58,187 nt of DNA from Streptomyces ficellus (GCF_030406405.1 NZ_JAUEPL010000045.1:1-58187), one strand, 5' to 3'; counted from the first letter of the stretch, positions 8,251 to 16,607 are shown. The notes: generated by a model not told the origin, from the letters alone. Made by a program: numbers and translations.

Positions 8251-10730
8251 TGTGCTGCCGCCTTCCTCGCCAGGCCATCGGCGGCGGGCGTCGCCTCGCC
8301 ACCCCGGTACGTCACGCGCCACAGCGCGGACGTGGAGTGGGAGGTGAAGAAACCGCGCCCGTAGTCCAGGACGTACAGCGAACCGTCCGGCGCGAACTTC
8401 CAGTCCATCAGGTTGCGGATGCCGTCCGCCCCGACCGGGACGATCTTCTTCAGCGACTCGGCGTGCACGGGCAGACCTCCCTTGCCGACCGTCCTCGGGT
8501 CGGTCAACACCGCGTGCCGCGGCTGGTCACCGTCGTAGAAGTCACCGACGAACCACTTGCCGTCCCAGTACGAGGGCCACTTGACCGTGCTCGTGCTCGT
8601 CGCGTCGTACCGGTACACCGGGCCGTTCATCGTGGCCTGGCCACCGCCCTTGAGCCACGGCAGGAGCAGCTTCTGCTCCTCCGTGCGGTAGCTGGGGACG
8701 CCGTTGGCGTCGCGCGGATAGTCCACGCCACCGCCCTGCGGCGAGTACCAGATGGTGTTGGGCGTGACGGGCGGCAGGTTCACCAGGCCGTCGTTGTGGG
8801 GGGACTCGTTCTTCGGCCTGGCGCAGTCGTACCAGCCGAGCGGCTTGCTCGGGTCGGGCAGATTGCGGTCCCGGTACGGCTGGTTGTTGCCCATGCAGTA
8901 GGGCCAGCCGTGGTTGCCGGCCTTGGTGATCGCGGCGAACGTGTCGTACTTGGCCGGGCCCCATGTGGTGGACGGGGCACCGGCGTCGGGTCCGACCCAC
9001 CCCGCGTACAGGATGTCGGTCTGCTGGTCGACGAAGATCCGGGCCGGGTTGCGCACGCCCATCACATAGATCTCGCCGCGCGTCTTGCCGCCGCCCTCGT
9101 CCGGTTCCTTGCCGGTGAAGAGATTGCCCCCCGGAATCGTGTACGTCCCGTCGTCCTCCGGGTGGATACGCAGGATCTTGCCGTTGAGGTTGTTGGTGTT
9201 GCCCGAGGTGCGGCGCGCGTCGGCGAACGAGACGCCCTTGAAGTGCGGCTCCGGATTGTTTCCCGCATAGCCCCCGCTGAAGCCGCTGGAGTTGTTGTCA
9301 CCGGTGGCGATGTACAGGTTCTCCTGGGAGTCCCAGGCCATGCCGCCGCCCGCGTGGCAGCAACTGTGGATCTGCACCGGCCACTTCAGCAGGACCTTCT
9401 CGCTCGCCAGGTCCAGCTTGTCGGTGGCGAGGTCGAGGGTGAAGCGGGAGACGTACCGCTCCGCCATATGGGTGTCGCGGTTGATCCTGGAGTGCGGCGT
9501 GTAGTGCAGGTACACCCAGCCGTTGGACAGAAAGTCCGGGTCCAGTTCGATGCCGAGAAGCCCCTCCTCGTTCTTGGTGAGCTCACCGCCGCCGCCCTTG
9601 TTGCCGAACACGGTCAGCTCGCCCGCCAGCTGCACCTTCCCGGTCTTCGGGTCGTAGACGTGGATCTCGCCCTTGCCCTTGCCGATGCCGGGGTCGTCCC
9701 AGTCGGTGACCACGGGCAGGGAGGAGTCGGCGCCGCCGCGCCCGATGTACAGGATGCGGCCGTCCGGGGCCGCGACCAGACCGTGCGGTTCGCCGATCTG
9801 GTCGTTCCGGCCCGGCTGGTTGGGCCGGGTGACCCGCTCGGCGGTGTAGTGGGCGTTGATGGTGGCCTTGCAGTCGGCGCGGGCCAGCCGGGTCGTCCAC
9901 ATCAGGGCGCCGCGCAGATGGTCGCGGAAGTCGGTCTCGGCGAACGACTCGGCCGTACCGCCCATGCCGGTGTAGAAGGACCGGCCGCCGTCGTAGTCAC
10001 GGCACCAGGAGACCGGGTGGTCCCAGCCGTTGGCGCTCGTGCCCGGCCGGTACGTGCTCTCCTTGACGCGGGCCACCGTGTGCACGCGGCCCGATGGGTT
10101 GACCGTCCAGTTGAGCCACTTGTCCGGCCGCTTCCAGTTGAGCGGCAGCTGCCTGGTCGCGGGGTGCTGACGGTCGCCCACCTCGACGGTCGCGCGCTGG
10201 ACGGTGGTCGGGCCGCCCGGCGCGGGGCGGGCGCCGACCAGGCCGGTGAACCAGTCCGAGTACGGTTCGGTGCGCGCCGCGTCATGGATGCCGAGGAAGC
10301 CGCCGCCGGCCTCCATATAGGCCTCCAGGCCCGCTTCCTGCTCAGGGTCGAGCACATCGCCGCCGCCGGTGAGGAACACGATCGCGTTGTAGCGCCCGAG
10401 CTTGCGGGCGTTGGTGAAGACGGAGGCGTCGTCCGTGGCCTCGGTGGCGAACTGCTGGGCCGCCGGGCCCGATTGGCCGATCGTCTCGATGGCCGCGATA
10501 CCCGCGTTGACGGTCGGCGACTCGGCGGTGGCCGAGGCGTGGAAGACCAGCACCCGCACATGGGCGCCGCCGGGCGGCGACGGGATGGACAACGTTGTCC
10601 GCGGCTCGCCCGGCTGGGGCTCGGCGGTGGCCGCCGTACCGCCGAGCAGGGACGCGGCCATGGTGACGGCGGCGAGCGCCGCGGCCGCCCCTCGGCGGGA
10701 TCTTGACCGGTGATGTGGTGCACGGTGCAT
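8247..10730 (-). CDS. Secreted ThuA domain - PQQ-type sugar dehydrogenase fusion
   Basis: An 827-residue exported protein. The signal peptide covers about 1-37. Residues 50-270 are a ThuA trehalose-utilisation domain (VRVLVFHASA, AIVFLTGGGDVLD, GGGFLGIHDAARTE, GRSFYTGMGG). Residues 300-815 are a six-bladed glucose/sorbosone dehydrogenase propeller (EPHGLVAAPDGRILYIGRGG, GLLGIELDPDF, HAGGGMAWDSQENLYIATGDN, GVRNPARIF, FAPDGSLYVLDYG), a fold that normally uses PQQ and calcium. The likely reaction is oxidation of a sugar or polyol outside the cell with electrons passed to an acceptor. ATG 10730 is used; a good promoter lies at 10799-10771. It is the first gene of a two-gene operon with the cupredoxin-DUF1080 protein and is divergent from the small laccase. 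Cofactor and substrate are family-level inferences. Confidence 0.85.
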   Translation of the reverse strand: MHRAPHHRSRSRRGAAAALAAVTMAASLLGGTAATAEPQPGEPRTTLSIPSPPGGAHVRVLVFHASATAESPTVNAGIAAIETIGQSGPAAQQFATEATDDASVFTNARKLGRYNAIVFLTGGGDVLDPEQEAGLEAYMEAGGGFLGIHDAARTEPYSDWFTGLVGARPAPGGPTTVQRATVEVGDRQHPATRQLPLNWKRPDKWLNWTVNPSGRVHTVARVKESTYRPGTSANGWDHPVSWCRDYDGGRSFYTGMGGTAESFAETDFRDHLRGALMWTTRLARADCKATINAHYTAERVTRPNQPGRNDQIGEPHGLVAAPDGRILYIGRGGADSSLPVVTDWDDPGIGKGKGEIHVYDPKTGKVQLAGELTVFGNKGGGGELTKNEEGLLGIELDPDFLSNGWVYLHYTPHSRINRDTHMAERYVSRFTLDLATDKLDLASEKVLLKWPVQIHSCCHAGGGMAWDSQENLYIATGDNNSSGFSGGYAGNNPEPHFKGVSFADARRTSGNTNNLNGKILRIHPEDDGTYTIPGGNLFTGKEPDEGGGKTRGEIYVMGVRNPARIFVDQQTDILYAGWVGPDAGAPSTTWGPAKYDTFAAITKAGNHGWPYCMGNNQPYRDRNLPDPSKPLGWYDCARPKNESPHNDGLVNLPPVTPNTIWYSPQGGGVDYPRDANGVPSYRTEEQKLLLPWLKGGGQATMNGPVYRYDATSTSTVKWPSYWDGKWFVGDFYDGDQPRHAVLTDPRTVGKGGLPVHAESLKKIVPVGADGIRNLMDWKFAPDGSLYVLDYGRGFFTSHSTSALWRVTYRGGEATPAADGLARKAAAQ

Positions 10731-10770
10731 GTGTTCACCCACCCCTCTGTGGTCACAGCAAACGACGACG

Positions 10771-10799
10771 AAGCTAGACCTCTTTCCGTGACACGCCAA
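10771..10799 (-). promoter_or_regulatory. Promoter of the ThuA-sugar dehydrogenase operon
   Basis: On the minus strand TTGGCG (10799-10794) and TAGCTT (10776-10771) are separated by 17 bases, a good housekeeping-type match. The ATG lies 41 bases downstream of the -10. Confidence 0.5.
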
Positions 10800-10926
10800 T
10801 AGCTTGACACCAATCACGCGAACTTTGTCCTGGCTGTGGATAAACCTCGCTTCCCCCGGTTACGGTGTGGCCGTTCCCGGGGGCACCTCGCCCCGTCAGC
10901 CTCCGCACCGCACTGGGGAGTTCGGC

Positions 10927-11904
10927 ATGGACAGACGGAGCTTCAATCGGCGCCTGCTGACCGGGGGAGCGGTTGCCGCGACCGGCGTGACATCGTTGTC
11001 CCTCGCTTCCGCGCCCGACGCGGTATCGGCCGAGACACCACCGCCGACCGCCCCGGCGGGCGGTCAGGTACGTCATCTCAAGCTGTACGCCGAGAAGCTG
11101 GCGGACGGTCAGATGGGCTATGGGCTGCGGAAGGGCAAGGCCACCATCCCCGGGCCGCTGATCGAACTGAACGAGGGGGACACGCTCCACATCGAGTTCG
11201 AGAACACCATGGACGTCCCGGCCAGCCTGCACGTCCACGGCGTCGACTACGACGTGGCGAGCGACGGCACGAAACTCAACCGCAGCCACGTGGAGCCCGG
11301 CGGCACCCGCACCTACACCTGGCGCACCCACGCCCCCGGCCGCCGCAAGGACGGCACCTGGCGGGCCGGCAGCGCGGGCTACTGGCACTACCACGACCAC
11401 GTCGTGGGCACCGATCACGGCACGGGCGGCATCCGCAAGGGCCTGTACGGGCCGGTCGTCGTGCGGCGCAAGGGCGACATCCTGCCCGACAAGCAGTTCA
11501 CGATCGTCTTCAACGACATGACGATCAACAACAAGCCCGGCCACCAGAGCCCCAACTTCCAGGCGACGGTGGGGGAGCGCGTCGAGATCATCTCGATCAC
11601 GCACGGCGAGTTCTACCACACCTTCCACATCCACGGTCACCGCTGGGCGGACAACCGCACGGGCATGCTCACCGGCCCCGACGACCCGAGCCGTATCGTC
11701 GACAACAAGATCACCGGCCCCGCCGACTCCTTCGGCTTCCAGGTCATCGCGGGCGAACACGTGGGCGCCGGGGCCTGGATGTACCACTGCCATGTGCAGA
11801 GCCACTCGGACATGGGCATGGCCGGCCTCTTCCTGGTCGCCAAACCGGACGGCACGATCCCCGGCTACGAACCGCACCACCCGACGACACCGACCGCCCA
11901 CTGA
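10927..11904 (+). CDS. Two-domain small laccase (multicopper oxidase, SLAC type)
   Basis: This 325-residue protein has a Tat signal (DRRSFNRRLLTGG at the N-terminus, cleavage near 40) and the four copper-binding signatures of a two-domain laccase: SLHVHG (about 101), WHYHDH (about 157), HTFHIHGH (about 233) and YHCHVQSHSDMGM (about 288). The His-Cys-His core feeds electrons from type-1 copper to the trinuclear cluster, where oxygen is reduced to water. Secreted Streptomyces small laccases act as trimers on phenols and lignin-derived compounds. GGGGAG lies 5 bases before ATG 10927. It is divergent from the ThuA-dehydrogenase/cupredoxin operon, giving a copper-rich extracellular oxidation neighbourhood. 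Confidence 0.93.
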   Translation: MDRRSFNRRLLTGGAVAATGVTSLSLASAPDAVSAETPPPTAPAGGQVRHLKLYAEKLADGQMGYGLRKGKATIPGPLIELNEGDTLHIEFENTMDVPASLHVHGVDYDVASDGTKLNRSHVEPGGTRTYTWRTHAPGRRKDGTWRAGSAGYWHYHDHVVGTDHGTGGIRKGLYGPVVVRRKGDILPDKQFTIVFNDMTINNKPGHQSPNFQATVGERVEIISITHGEFYHTFHIHGHRWADNRTGMLTGPDDPSRIVDNKITGPADSFGFQVIAGEHVGAGAWMYHCHVQSHSDMGMAGLFLVAKPDGTIPGYEPHHPTTPTAH

Positions 11905-12162
11905 CCCCGCGCCTGGTCCGCCCGACCGCCATACGGGGCGCACCACCCCCGGCGCATCCTGTCTCCGGTGTCCCACAGCCGGCCCGCCGAGCGGGGCGGC
12001 CGGGTCCCGGGCACTCGGCCGGGTTCCGGACACTCCGGTCGAACGCCTTGCCGATCACCTGTCGGCGGCCCATGCTTGACCGGAGCGAGCCCCGCGTCGC
12101 CCGCCCCGGTCGTTGATCGTTCATTGACGACCCGTTTATCGGGGCGAGGCAGCGTGTCCGGT
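11905..12162. other. Intergenic region upstream of the wbl gene
   Basis: These 258 bases contain no supported gene. TTGACG at 12124-12129 could be a -35, and CAGCGT at 12150-12155 lies 7 bases before the wbl ATG, but the spacing between them (20) is long. I see no strong terminator for the laccase gene. Confidence 0.3.
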
Positions 12163-12414
12163 ATGCCGATCAACCGCACCACTGCGACCGCCCACGAACT
12201 GTCCTGGCGGGAGAACGCCCTGTGCGCCCAGACGGGCCCGGACTTCTTCTTCCCCGACCCGGGCTCCTCCACCCGCGAGGCCAAACGCCTCTGTGCCGCC
12301 TGTGACGGCCGGGAAGCCTGCCTGGAGTACGCCCTCAGCCACGACGAACGCTTCGGCGTCTGGGGCGGCCTCTCGGAGAAGGAGCGGTACCGCCTCCGGC
12401 GCGAGGGCCGTTGA
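12163..12414 (+). CDS. WhiB-like (Wbl) iron-sulfur regulator
   Basis: A complete 83-residue Wbl protein. It has the four-Cys iron-sulfur pattern C...CxxCxxxxxC (ENALCAQTGPDFFFP, then RLCAACDGREACLEYAL), the invariant GVWGG turn (GVWGGLSEKERYRLRR) and a basic C-terminus. Wbl proteins bind a [4Fe-4S] cluster sensitive to oxygen or NO and regulate transcription through the primary sigma factor, controlling development, redox balance and antibiotic resistance. The C-terminal tail is very short. From memory, S. coelicolor has a wbl gene at the corresponding place, but I cannot assign a subtype letter from sequence alone. The end of the gene is part of a 41-base tandem duplication. Confidence 0.92.
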   Translation: MPINRTTATAHELSWRENALCAQTGPDFFFPDPGSSTREAKRLCAACDGREACLEYALSHDERFGVWGGLSEKERYRLRREGR

Positions 12415-12475
12415 GTCACGGAGCCGGTACGCGGCTCCGGTGCGAGGGCCATCGAGTCACGGAGCCGGTACGCGC
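12394..12475. repeat. 41-base tandem duplication across the stop of the wbl gene
   Basis: Copy 1 (12394-12434) includes the last seven codons and the TGA at 12412-12414. Copy 2 (12435-12475) has about four mismatches, one of which changes TGA to CGA. The first copy is coding plus tail; the second is non-coding. Confidence 0.85.
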
Positions 12476-12631
12476 GGCCGCGGAAACGCCGCCCCCGCTC
12501 TGGGCGGCGCGGCCCGCGCTCACGACCCGGGCGTGCGGGGTGAGGCGGGCGCGCCGGCCACCACGGTGTTGCTCAAGGACCACCGGCCGGCCGCGTGGTG
12601 TTACGGCGGCCGGGCGGGTTCCCGGCTGGGG

Positions 12632-13606
12632 TCAGCGGGCCTCGCGCGCCAGCAGTCGGGCCTTGCGCGCCGCGAGCTTCTCGTCGAACTTGCTCGCCTC
12701 CGAGTCCAGCCCGTCCATGTACAGGCCCAGCTCCTCCTGCGCCTTCAGGCCCTCCGGGCCCAGCCCGTCGATCTCCAGGACCTTCAGGAAGCGCAGCACG
12801 GGCTGCAGTACGTCGTCGTGGTGGATGCGCAGGTTGTAGATCTCGCCGATCGCCATCTGCGCCGCCGCCCGCTCGAAGCCGGGCATGCCGTGTCCGGGCA
12901 TCCGGAAGTTGACGACCACGTCCCGCACCGCCTGCATGGTGAGGTCGGGGGCGAGCTCGAAGGCCGCGCCCAGCAGGTTCCGGTAGAAGACCATGTGGAG
13001 GTTCTCGTCGGTGGCGATGCGCGCCAGCATCCGGTCGCAGACCGGGTCACCCGACTGGTGGCCGGTGTTGCGGTGGGAGATGCGCGTCGCGAGCTCCTGG
13101 AAGGCGACGTACGCGACCGAGTGCAGCATCGAGTGCCGGTTGTCCGACTCGAAGCCCTCGCTCATGTGCGCCATCCGGAACTGCTCCAGCTTGTCCGGGT
13201 CCACCGCGCGCGAGGCGAGCAGGTAGTCACGCATCACGATGCCGTGCCGGCCCTCCTCGGCGGTCCAGCGGTGGACCCAGGTGCCCCAGGCGCCGTCGCG
13301 CCCGAACAGGGTGGCGATCTCATGGTGGTAGCTCGGCAGGTTGTCCTCGGTCAGCAGGTTGACGACCAGCGCGATCCTGCCGATGTCGGTGACCTTGGAC
13401 TGCTGGGGATCCCAGGCCTCGCCGTCCTCGAAGAAGCCGGGGAAATTGCGGCCGTCCGACCACGGGACGTACTCGTGGGGCATCCAGTCCTTGACGACCT
13501 TCAGATGGCGGTTGAGCTCCTTCTCGACCACCTCTTCCAGTGCGTACAGCAGCCGGGCGTCGGTCCACGCGTCCGAACTGCCGAGGTGGGGAGAGGTGAG
13601 GGTCAT
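12632..13606 (-). CDS. Acyl-ACP desaturase (soluble diiron, DesA family)
   Basis: A 324-residue soluble diiron desaturase. Both iron-ligand motifs are present: EEGRH near residue 138 and DENLH near 222, with additional helix ligands in ALEEVVEKEL and HHEIATLF. The family introduces a cis double bond into acyl-ACP using oxygen and reduced ferredoxin, setting membrane fluidity. Length matches the mycobacterial DesA and Streptomyces homologues. ATG 13606 follows AGGAG. The upstream region carries a dense cluster of repeats (13635-13681) that looks like an operator. There is no fatty-acid synthesis gene next to it, so it is probably controlled on its own. Confidence 0.9.
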   Translation of the reverse strand: MTLTSPHLGSSDAWTDARLLYALEEVVEKELNRHLKVVKDWMPHEYVPWSDGRNFPGFFEDGEAWDPQQSKVTDIGRIALVVNLLTEDNLPSYHHEIATLFGRDGAWGTWVHRWTAEEGRHGIVMRDYLLASRAVDPDKLEQFRMAHMSEGFESDNRHSMLHSVAYVAFQELATRISHRNTGHQSGDPVCDRMLARIATDENLHMVFYRNLLGAAFELAPDLTMQAVRDVVVNFRMPGHGMPGFERAAAQMAIGEIYNLRIHHDDVLQPVLRFLKVLEIDGLGPEGLKAQEELGLYMDGLDSEASKFDEKLAARKARLLAREAR

Positions 13607-13634
13607 GCGTGTGCTCCTGGGGACGGGAGAATTA

Positions 13635-13681
13635 CTTACGGCTTCGTAGGTTACGAGACCGTAGGTTAAGGGTCCCGTAAG
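13635..13681. promoter_or_regulatory. Candidate operator array upstream of the desaturase gene
   Basis: This 47-base stretch contains an outer inverted repeat CTTACGG (13635-13641) / CCGTAAG (13675-13681), an inner palindrome TCGTA-GGT-TACGA (13644-13656), and CGTAGGTTA repeated directly at 13645 and 13660 (15-base spacing). It starts 29 bases upstream of the ATG at 13606, where a repressor would block transcription. The regulator is not encoded next door; TetR-type control is typical of desaturases but is inference here. Confidence 0.55.
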
Positions 13682-13723
13682 CCTTAGCCAAGCCCGGGTC
13701 CGGGGATGGACGGTTACGTTCCG

Positions 13724-14497
13724 TTATGCGTGGAGGTCACGGAGGCGAACAGAGAGGCAGGTCACGCAGCCTTCGAGCTTTTCGAACTCGCCGATGTTGA
13801 CCGGGACGGGCGAGTACCCGAGGTCCGTGAACAGCTCCGCCGACCTCGGCGCGCTCGCCGCCATCAGCAGCTTCCCGCCGCCCAGCAGCACCACATGCGC
13901 CCCCTGCTCCTCGGGGACCGGCAGGAACCGCGGGAACAGCGACGGCCGGTCGACCAGCGGCTCGCAGCCGATCACCGTGCCGTCCGGAAGCGCCGTCACC
14001 GCCGACTTCAGGTGCAGCACCCTGCTGACCGGCACGGCGACCACCCGCGCGCCCAGCGGCTCGAAGGCGGCCCGCAACTGCCGCACGCCCGCCGCGTTGG
14101 TCCGGCCGCCCCGCCCCACGTACACGGTGTCGCCGATCTTGAGGACATCGCCGCCGTCGAGGGTGCCCGGCTCCCGGATCCGGTTCACCGAGCAGCCGAG
14201 CCGCGCCACGCTCTCCTCGACCGCCGCCGTCTCCGGGCGGCGCGAGGGGGCGCCGGAACGGGCGATCAGCGCCACGTTCCGGAACATCACCACCGTGTCC
14301 TCGACGAAGACCCCGTCCGGGCAGTCGTCGGCCGGATCGACCTCCACGGTCTCCCAGTCGTGCTCGCGCAGCGCCCCGACGTACCCCTCCCACTGCTCCA
14401 GCGCCCGCCCGGGGTCGACGGGCGTGCGCTCGACATGCGTGACCAGGCCCTCCGCGAGGCGCGGGCTCGGGCGGCGGACCAGGGCTGTTCTGGGCAC
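13724..14497 (-). CDS. Dimethylarginine dimethylaminohydrolase / arginine deiminase-fold hydrolase
   Basis: This 257-residue enzyme belongs to the guanidine-modifying superfamily. It shows the DDAH-type residues: FVEDT near residue 65, TLDGGDVL near 112, HLKS with the catalytic His near 162, and the catalytic Cys in EGCVTCLSVRL near 247. The expected reaction is hydrolysis of N-omega-methylated arginines to citrulline and methylamines, but related family members act on arginine or other guanidino compounds. It begins with GTG at 14497 after a GGAGG ribosome site and ends 117 bases from the desaturase start on the same strand. It has no signal peptide and is probably cytoplasmic. Confidence 0.88.
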   Translation of the reverse strand: MPRTALVRRPSPRLAEGLVTHVERTPVDPGRALEQWEGYVGALREHDWETVEVDPADDCPDGVFVEDTVVMFRNVALIARSGAPSRRPETAAVEESVARLGCSVNRIREPGTLDGGDVLKIGDTVYVGRGGRTNAAGVRQLRAAFEPLGARVVAVPVSRVLHLKSAVTALPDGTVIGCEPLVDRPSLFPRFLPVPEEQGAHVVLLGGGKLLMAASAPRSAELFTDLGYSPVPVNIGEFEKLEGCVTCLSVRLRDLHA

Positions 14498-14648
14498 GGA
14501 AGCCTCCAGCCTCCAAAGGGAACGGACGCTCGCCGTCCCCTACCCCGTACGCCACGAGCTACGCGGGGTACGAGCCCCAGGGCGCCCGCCCAGCCGCTCC
14601 CCAGCCCCCCCGCCCAGCCTCCCGTCCAGGCGCCCGCCCAGGCGTCCT
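14498..14648. repeat. Short intergenic region with hairpin and C-rich degenerate repeats
   Basis: A stem TACCCCG (14541-14547) / CGGGGTA (14564-14570) lies between the ABC-F stop and the DDAH start, with a 16-base loop. From about 14581 to 14643 a CCCGCCCAG-like unit is repeated irregularly right up to the ABC-F stop. The hairpin could be a weak terminator for the ABC-F gene; no T tract follows. Confidence 0.4.
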
Positions 14649-16283
14649 CTAGACGTCCGCCGCCGTCACCTCCTGCGCCGTCGTCGGGCGCAGTTCGCCG
14701 TCCAGCCGCAGCCACCTCGTGATGCCGATCGACTCCAGGAACGGCACATCGTGGCTCGCCACGATCAGCGCGCCCTCGTACGCCTCCAGTGCCGCCGTCA
14801 GCTTCCGTACGCTCGCCATGTCCAGGTTGTTCGTCGGCTCGTCCAGCATCAGCAGCTGGGGGGCCGGCTCGGCGAGGAGCAGGGCGGCGAGTGTCGCCCG
14901 GAAGCGCTCCCCGCCCGAGAGCGTCCCGGCCGGCTGGTCCGCCCGCGCGCCCCGGAACAGGAAGCGCGCCAGCCGGGCGCGGATCTGATTGTTCGTCGCC
15001 TCGGGCGCGAGCCGGGCGACGTTCTCCACCACGCTCAGGCGGTCGTCGAGGACGTCGAGCCGCTGCGGCAGGAAGCGCAGCGGGACGTGCGCCACCGCCT
15101 CGCCCGCCACCGGCTCCAGCTCACCGGCGATGGTGCGCAGCAGCGTCGTCTTGCCCGCGCCGTTCCGCCCGACGAGCGCGACACGCTCCGGGCCGCGCAG
15201 CTCCAGCTCGCCGCCGGCCCGCGCCCCGTGGCGCAGCTCAAGGTCGCGCAGCAGGAGCACGTCCCGGCCCGGCGGGACCGCGGTGTACGGCAGCTCGATA
15301 CGGACCTCGTCGTCGTCCCGTACCGCCTCGACCGCCTCGTCGAGCCGCTCCTTGGCCTCGGCGAGCTTCTGGGCGTGCAGGACGCGGTGTTTGCCGGCCG
15401 ACTCCTGGGCCGCCCGCTTCCGCGCGCCCATCACGATCTTCGGCTCCCGTTTGTCGTCAAACATCTTCTGCCCGTAGCGCTTGCGCCGCGCCAGTTTGAC
15501 GTGTGCGTCCGCCAGTTCGCGCTTCTGGCGCTGTACGTCGGCCTCGGCGACCCGCACCATGCGTTCGGCCGCCTCCTGTTCGGCCGCGAGGGCCTCCTCG
15601 TACGCCGAGTAGGCGCCGCCGTACCACGTCACCTCCCCGTCGCGCAGATCGGCGATCCGGTCGACCAGCTCCAGCAGTTGGCGGTCGTGACTCACCACGA
15701 CGAGCACGCCGGACCAGGCCTCGACGGCCGCGTACAGGCGGCGGCGCGCGTACAGGTCGAGGTTGTTGGTCGGCTCGTCGAGCAGCAGCACATCGGGCTC
15801 GGCCAGCAGGAGGGCCGCGAGGCGCAGCAGCACGCACTCGCCGCCCGACACCTCGCCGATGGTGCGGTCCAGGCCGATGTGGCCGAGCCCGAGCTGATCG
15901 AGCGTGGCGCGGGCGCGCTCCTCCACGTCCCAGTCGTCCCCGATGGCGGTGAAGTGCTCCTCGCTCGCGTCACCCGCCTCCAGGGCGCGCAGCGCACTGC
16001 GCGCGGCGGCGATACCGAGGGCCTGGTCGACGCGGAGAGCGGTGTCGAGCGTGGCGTTCTGCGGCAGGTAGCCGACCTCGCCCGCCGTGCGGACGGTGCC
16101 CTCCGTCGGGGTCAGCGCACCCGCGATCAGCTTGAGCAGGGTCGACTTGCCGGAGCCGTTGAGGCCGATGAGGCCGGTCCTGCCGGGTCCGATCGTGAGG
16201 TGGAAACCATCGAGTACGTCGGTGCCGTCCGGCCAGGAGAAGGAGAGGTCGGTGCAGGTGATGTACGGGGGAAAGGCAGACAT
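14649..16283 (-). CDS. ABC-F family ATPase (possible ribosome-protection protein)
   Basis: A 544-residue soluble protein with two ABC cassettes and no membrane domain, the ABC-F layout. Cassette 1 has Walker A GLNGSGKSTLL (about 43), signature VSGGE and Walker B LLLDEPTNNLD; cassette 2 has GRNGAGKTTLL (about 366), LSGGER and LMLDEPTNNLD. Between them is the long charged linker (KLARRKRYGQKMFDDKREPK and following), which reaches the ribosomal peptidyl-transferase centre in this family. ABC-F proteins displace antibiotics from the ribosome or rescue stalled translation. ATG 16283 follows GGGAG by 8 bases. The 324-base leader contains an unusually structured RNA at 16327-16411 followed by a U-rich run, suggesting attenuation control. 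The drug or signal is unknown. Confidence 0.88.
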   Translation of the reverse strand: MSAFPPYITCTDLSFSWPDGTDVLDGFHLTIGPGRTGLIGLNGSGKSTLLKLIAGALTPTEGTVRTAGEVGYLPQNATLDTALRVDQALGIAAARSALRALEAGDASEEHFTAIGDDWDVEERARATLDQLGLGHIGLDRTIGEVSGGECVLLRLAALLLAEPDVLLLDEPTNNLDLYARRRLYAAVEAWSGVLVVVSHDRQLLELVDRIADLRDGEVTWYGGAYSAYEEALAAEQEAAERMVRVAEADVQRQKRELADAHVKLARRKRYGQKMFDDKREPKIVMGARKRAAQESAGKHRVLHAQKLAEAKERLDEAVEAVRDDDEVRIELPYTAVPPGRDVLLLRDLELRHGARAGGELELRGPERVALVGRNGAGKTTLLRTIAGELEPVAGEAVAHVPLRFLPQRLDVLDDRLSVVENVARLAPEATNNQIRARLARFLFRGARADQPAGTLSGGERFRATLAALLLAEPAPQLLMLDEPTNNLDMASVRKLTAALEAYEGALIVASHDVPFLESIGITRWLRLDGELRPTTAQEVTAADV

Positions 16284-16326
16284 ACGGGTCTCCCGGTTGC
16301 GTGAGAAAGAAAAGGGGGCAACGGGT

Positions 16327-16411
16327 GAGACACCGGGACGGCTCGCGGGCCGAGGTCGCACACAACTGCGCGCACAGCGCTGCGGAACGCGGCTGTGCGA
16401 CACGGTGTCTC
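16327..16411 (-). promoter_or_regulatory. Structured leader RNA / candidate attenuator of the ABC-F gene
   Basis: On the minus strand the leader folds as nested and branched stems. The outer 9-bp stem is GAGACACCG (16411-16403) with CGGTGTCTC (16335-16327). Directly inside it is an 8-bp stem GTCGCACA (16401-16394) with TGTGCGAC (16362-16355). A side hairpin CTCG/CGAG spans 16354-16342, and a small GCGC/GCGC hairpin lies in the loop at 16380-16370. About 16 bases downstream is a pyrimidine-rich run ending in TTTTCTTTCT (about 16310-16300), then a Shine-Dalgarno and the ATG. The pairings are exact in the sequence; the regulatory role is inferred from known attenuation of ABC-F genes. Confidence 0.55.
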
Positions 16412-16506
16412 GAGACCTCAGACGAGCAACGTCCTACTCCGTTCGACGACGACAAGAGCCGGGAACGACGCTACGGGCGGACCGCTCGGACGGGCAACGG
16501 AATTAT

Positions 16507-16560
16507 GGGCGGGTGCGGGTGCGGGTGCGGGTGCGGGAACGGGTGCGGGAGCGGGCGCGA
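16507..16560. repeat. GGGTGC hexamer microsatellite
   Basis: A run of about eight GGGTGC-like hexamers, the later ones diverged to GGGAAC and GGGAGC, lies between the ssgD-like stop and the ABC-F leader. It is non-coding in both orientations as far as I can tell and may vary in copy number between strains. Confidence 0.7.
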
Positions 16561-16607
16561 GAAGCGGGTGCCGGCTGACGCCCTGCTCAGTCCGGTGCGG
16601 TCGCCGG

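Noticed and set aside
16127..16455. Possible leader peptides for the ABC-F gene (GTG at 16375 or TTG at 16455)
   Set aside because: Both frames lack a ribosome site and run on into the ABC-F gene out of frame, so they cannot be told from chance open frames.
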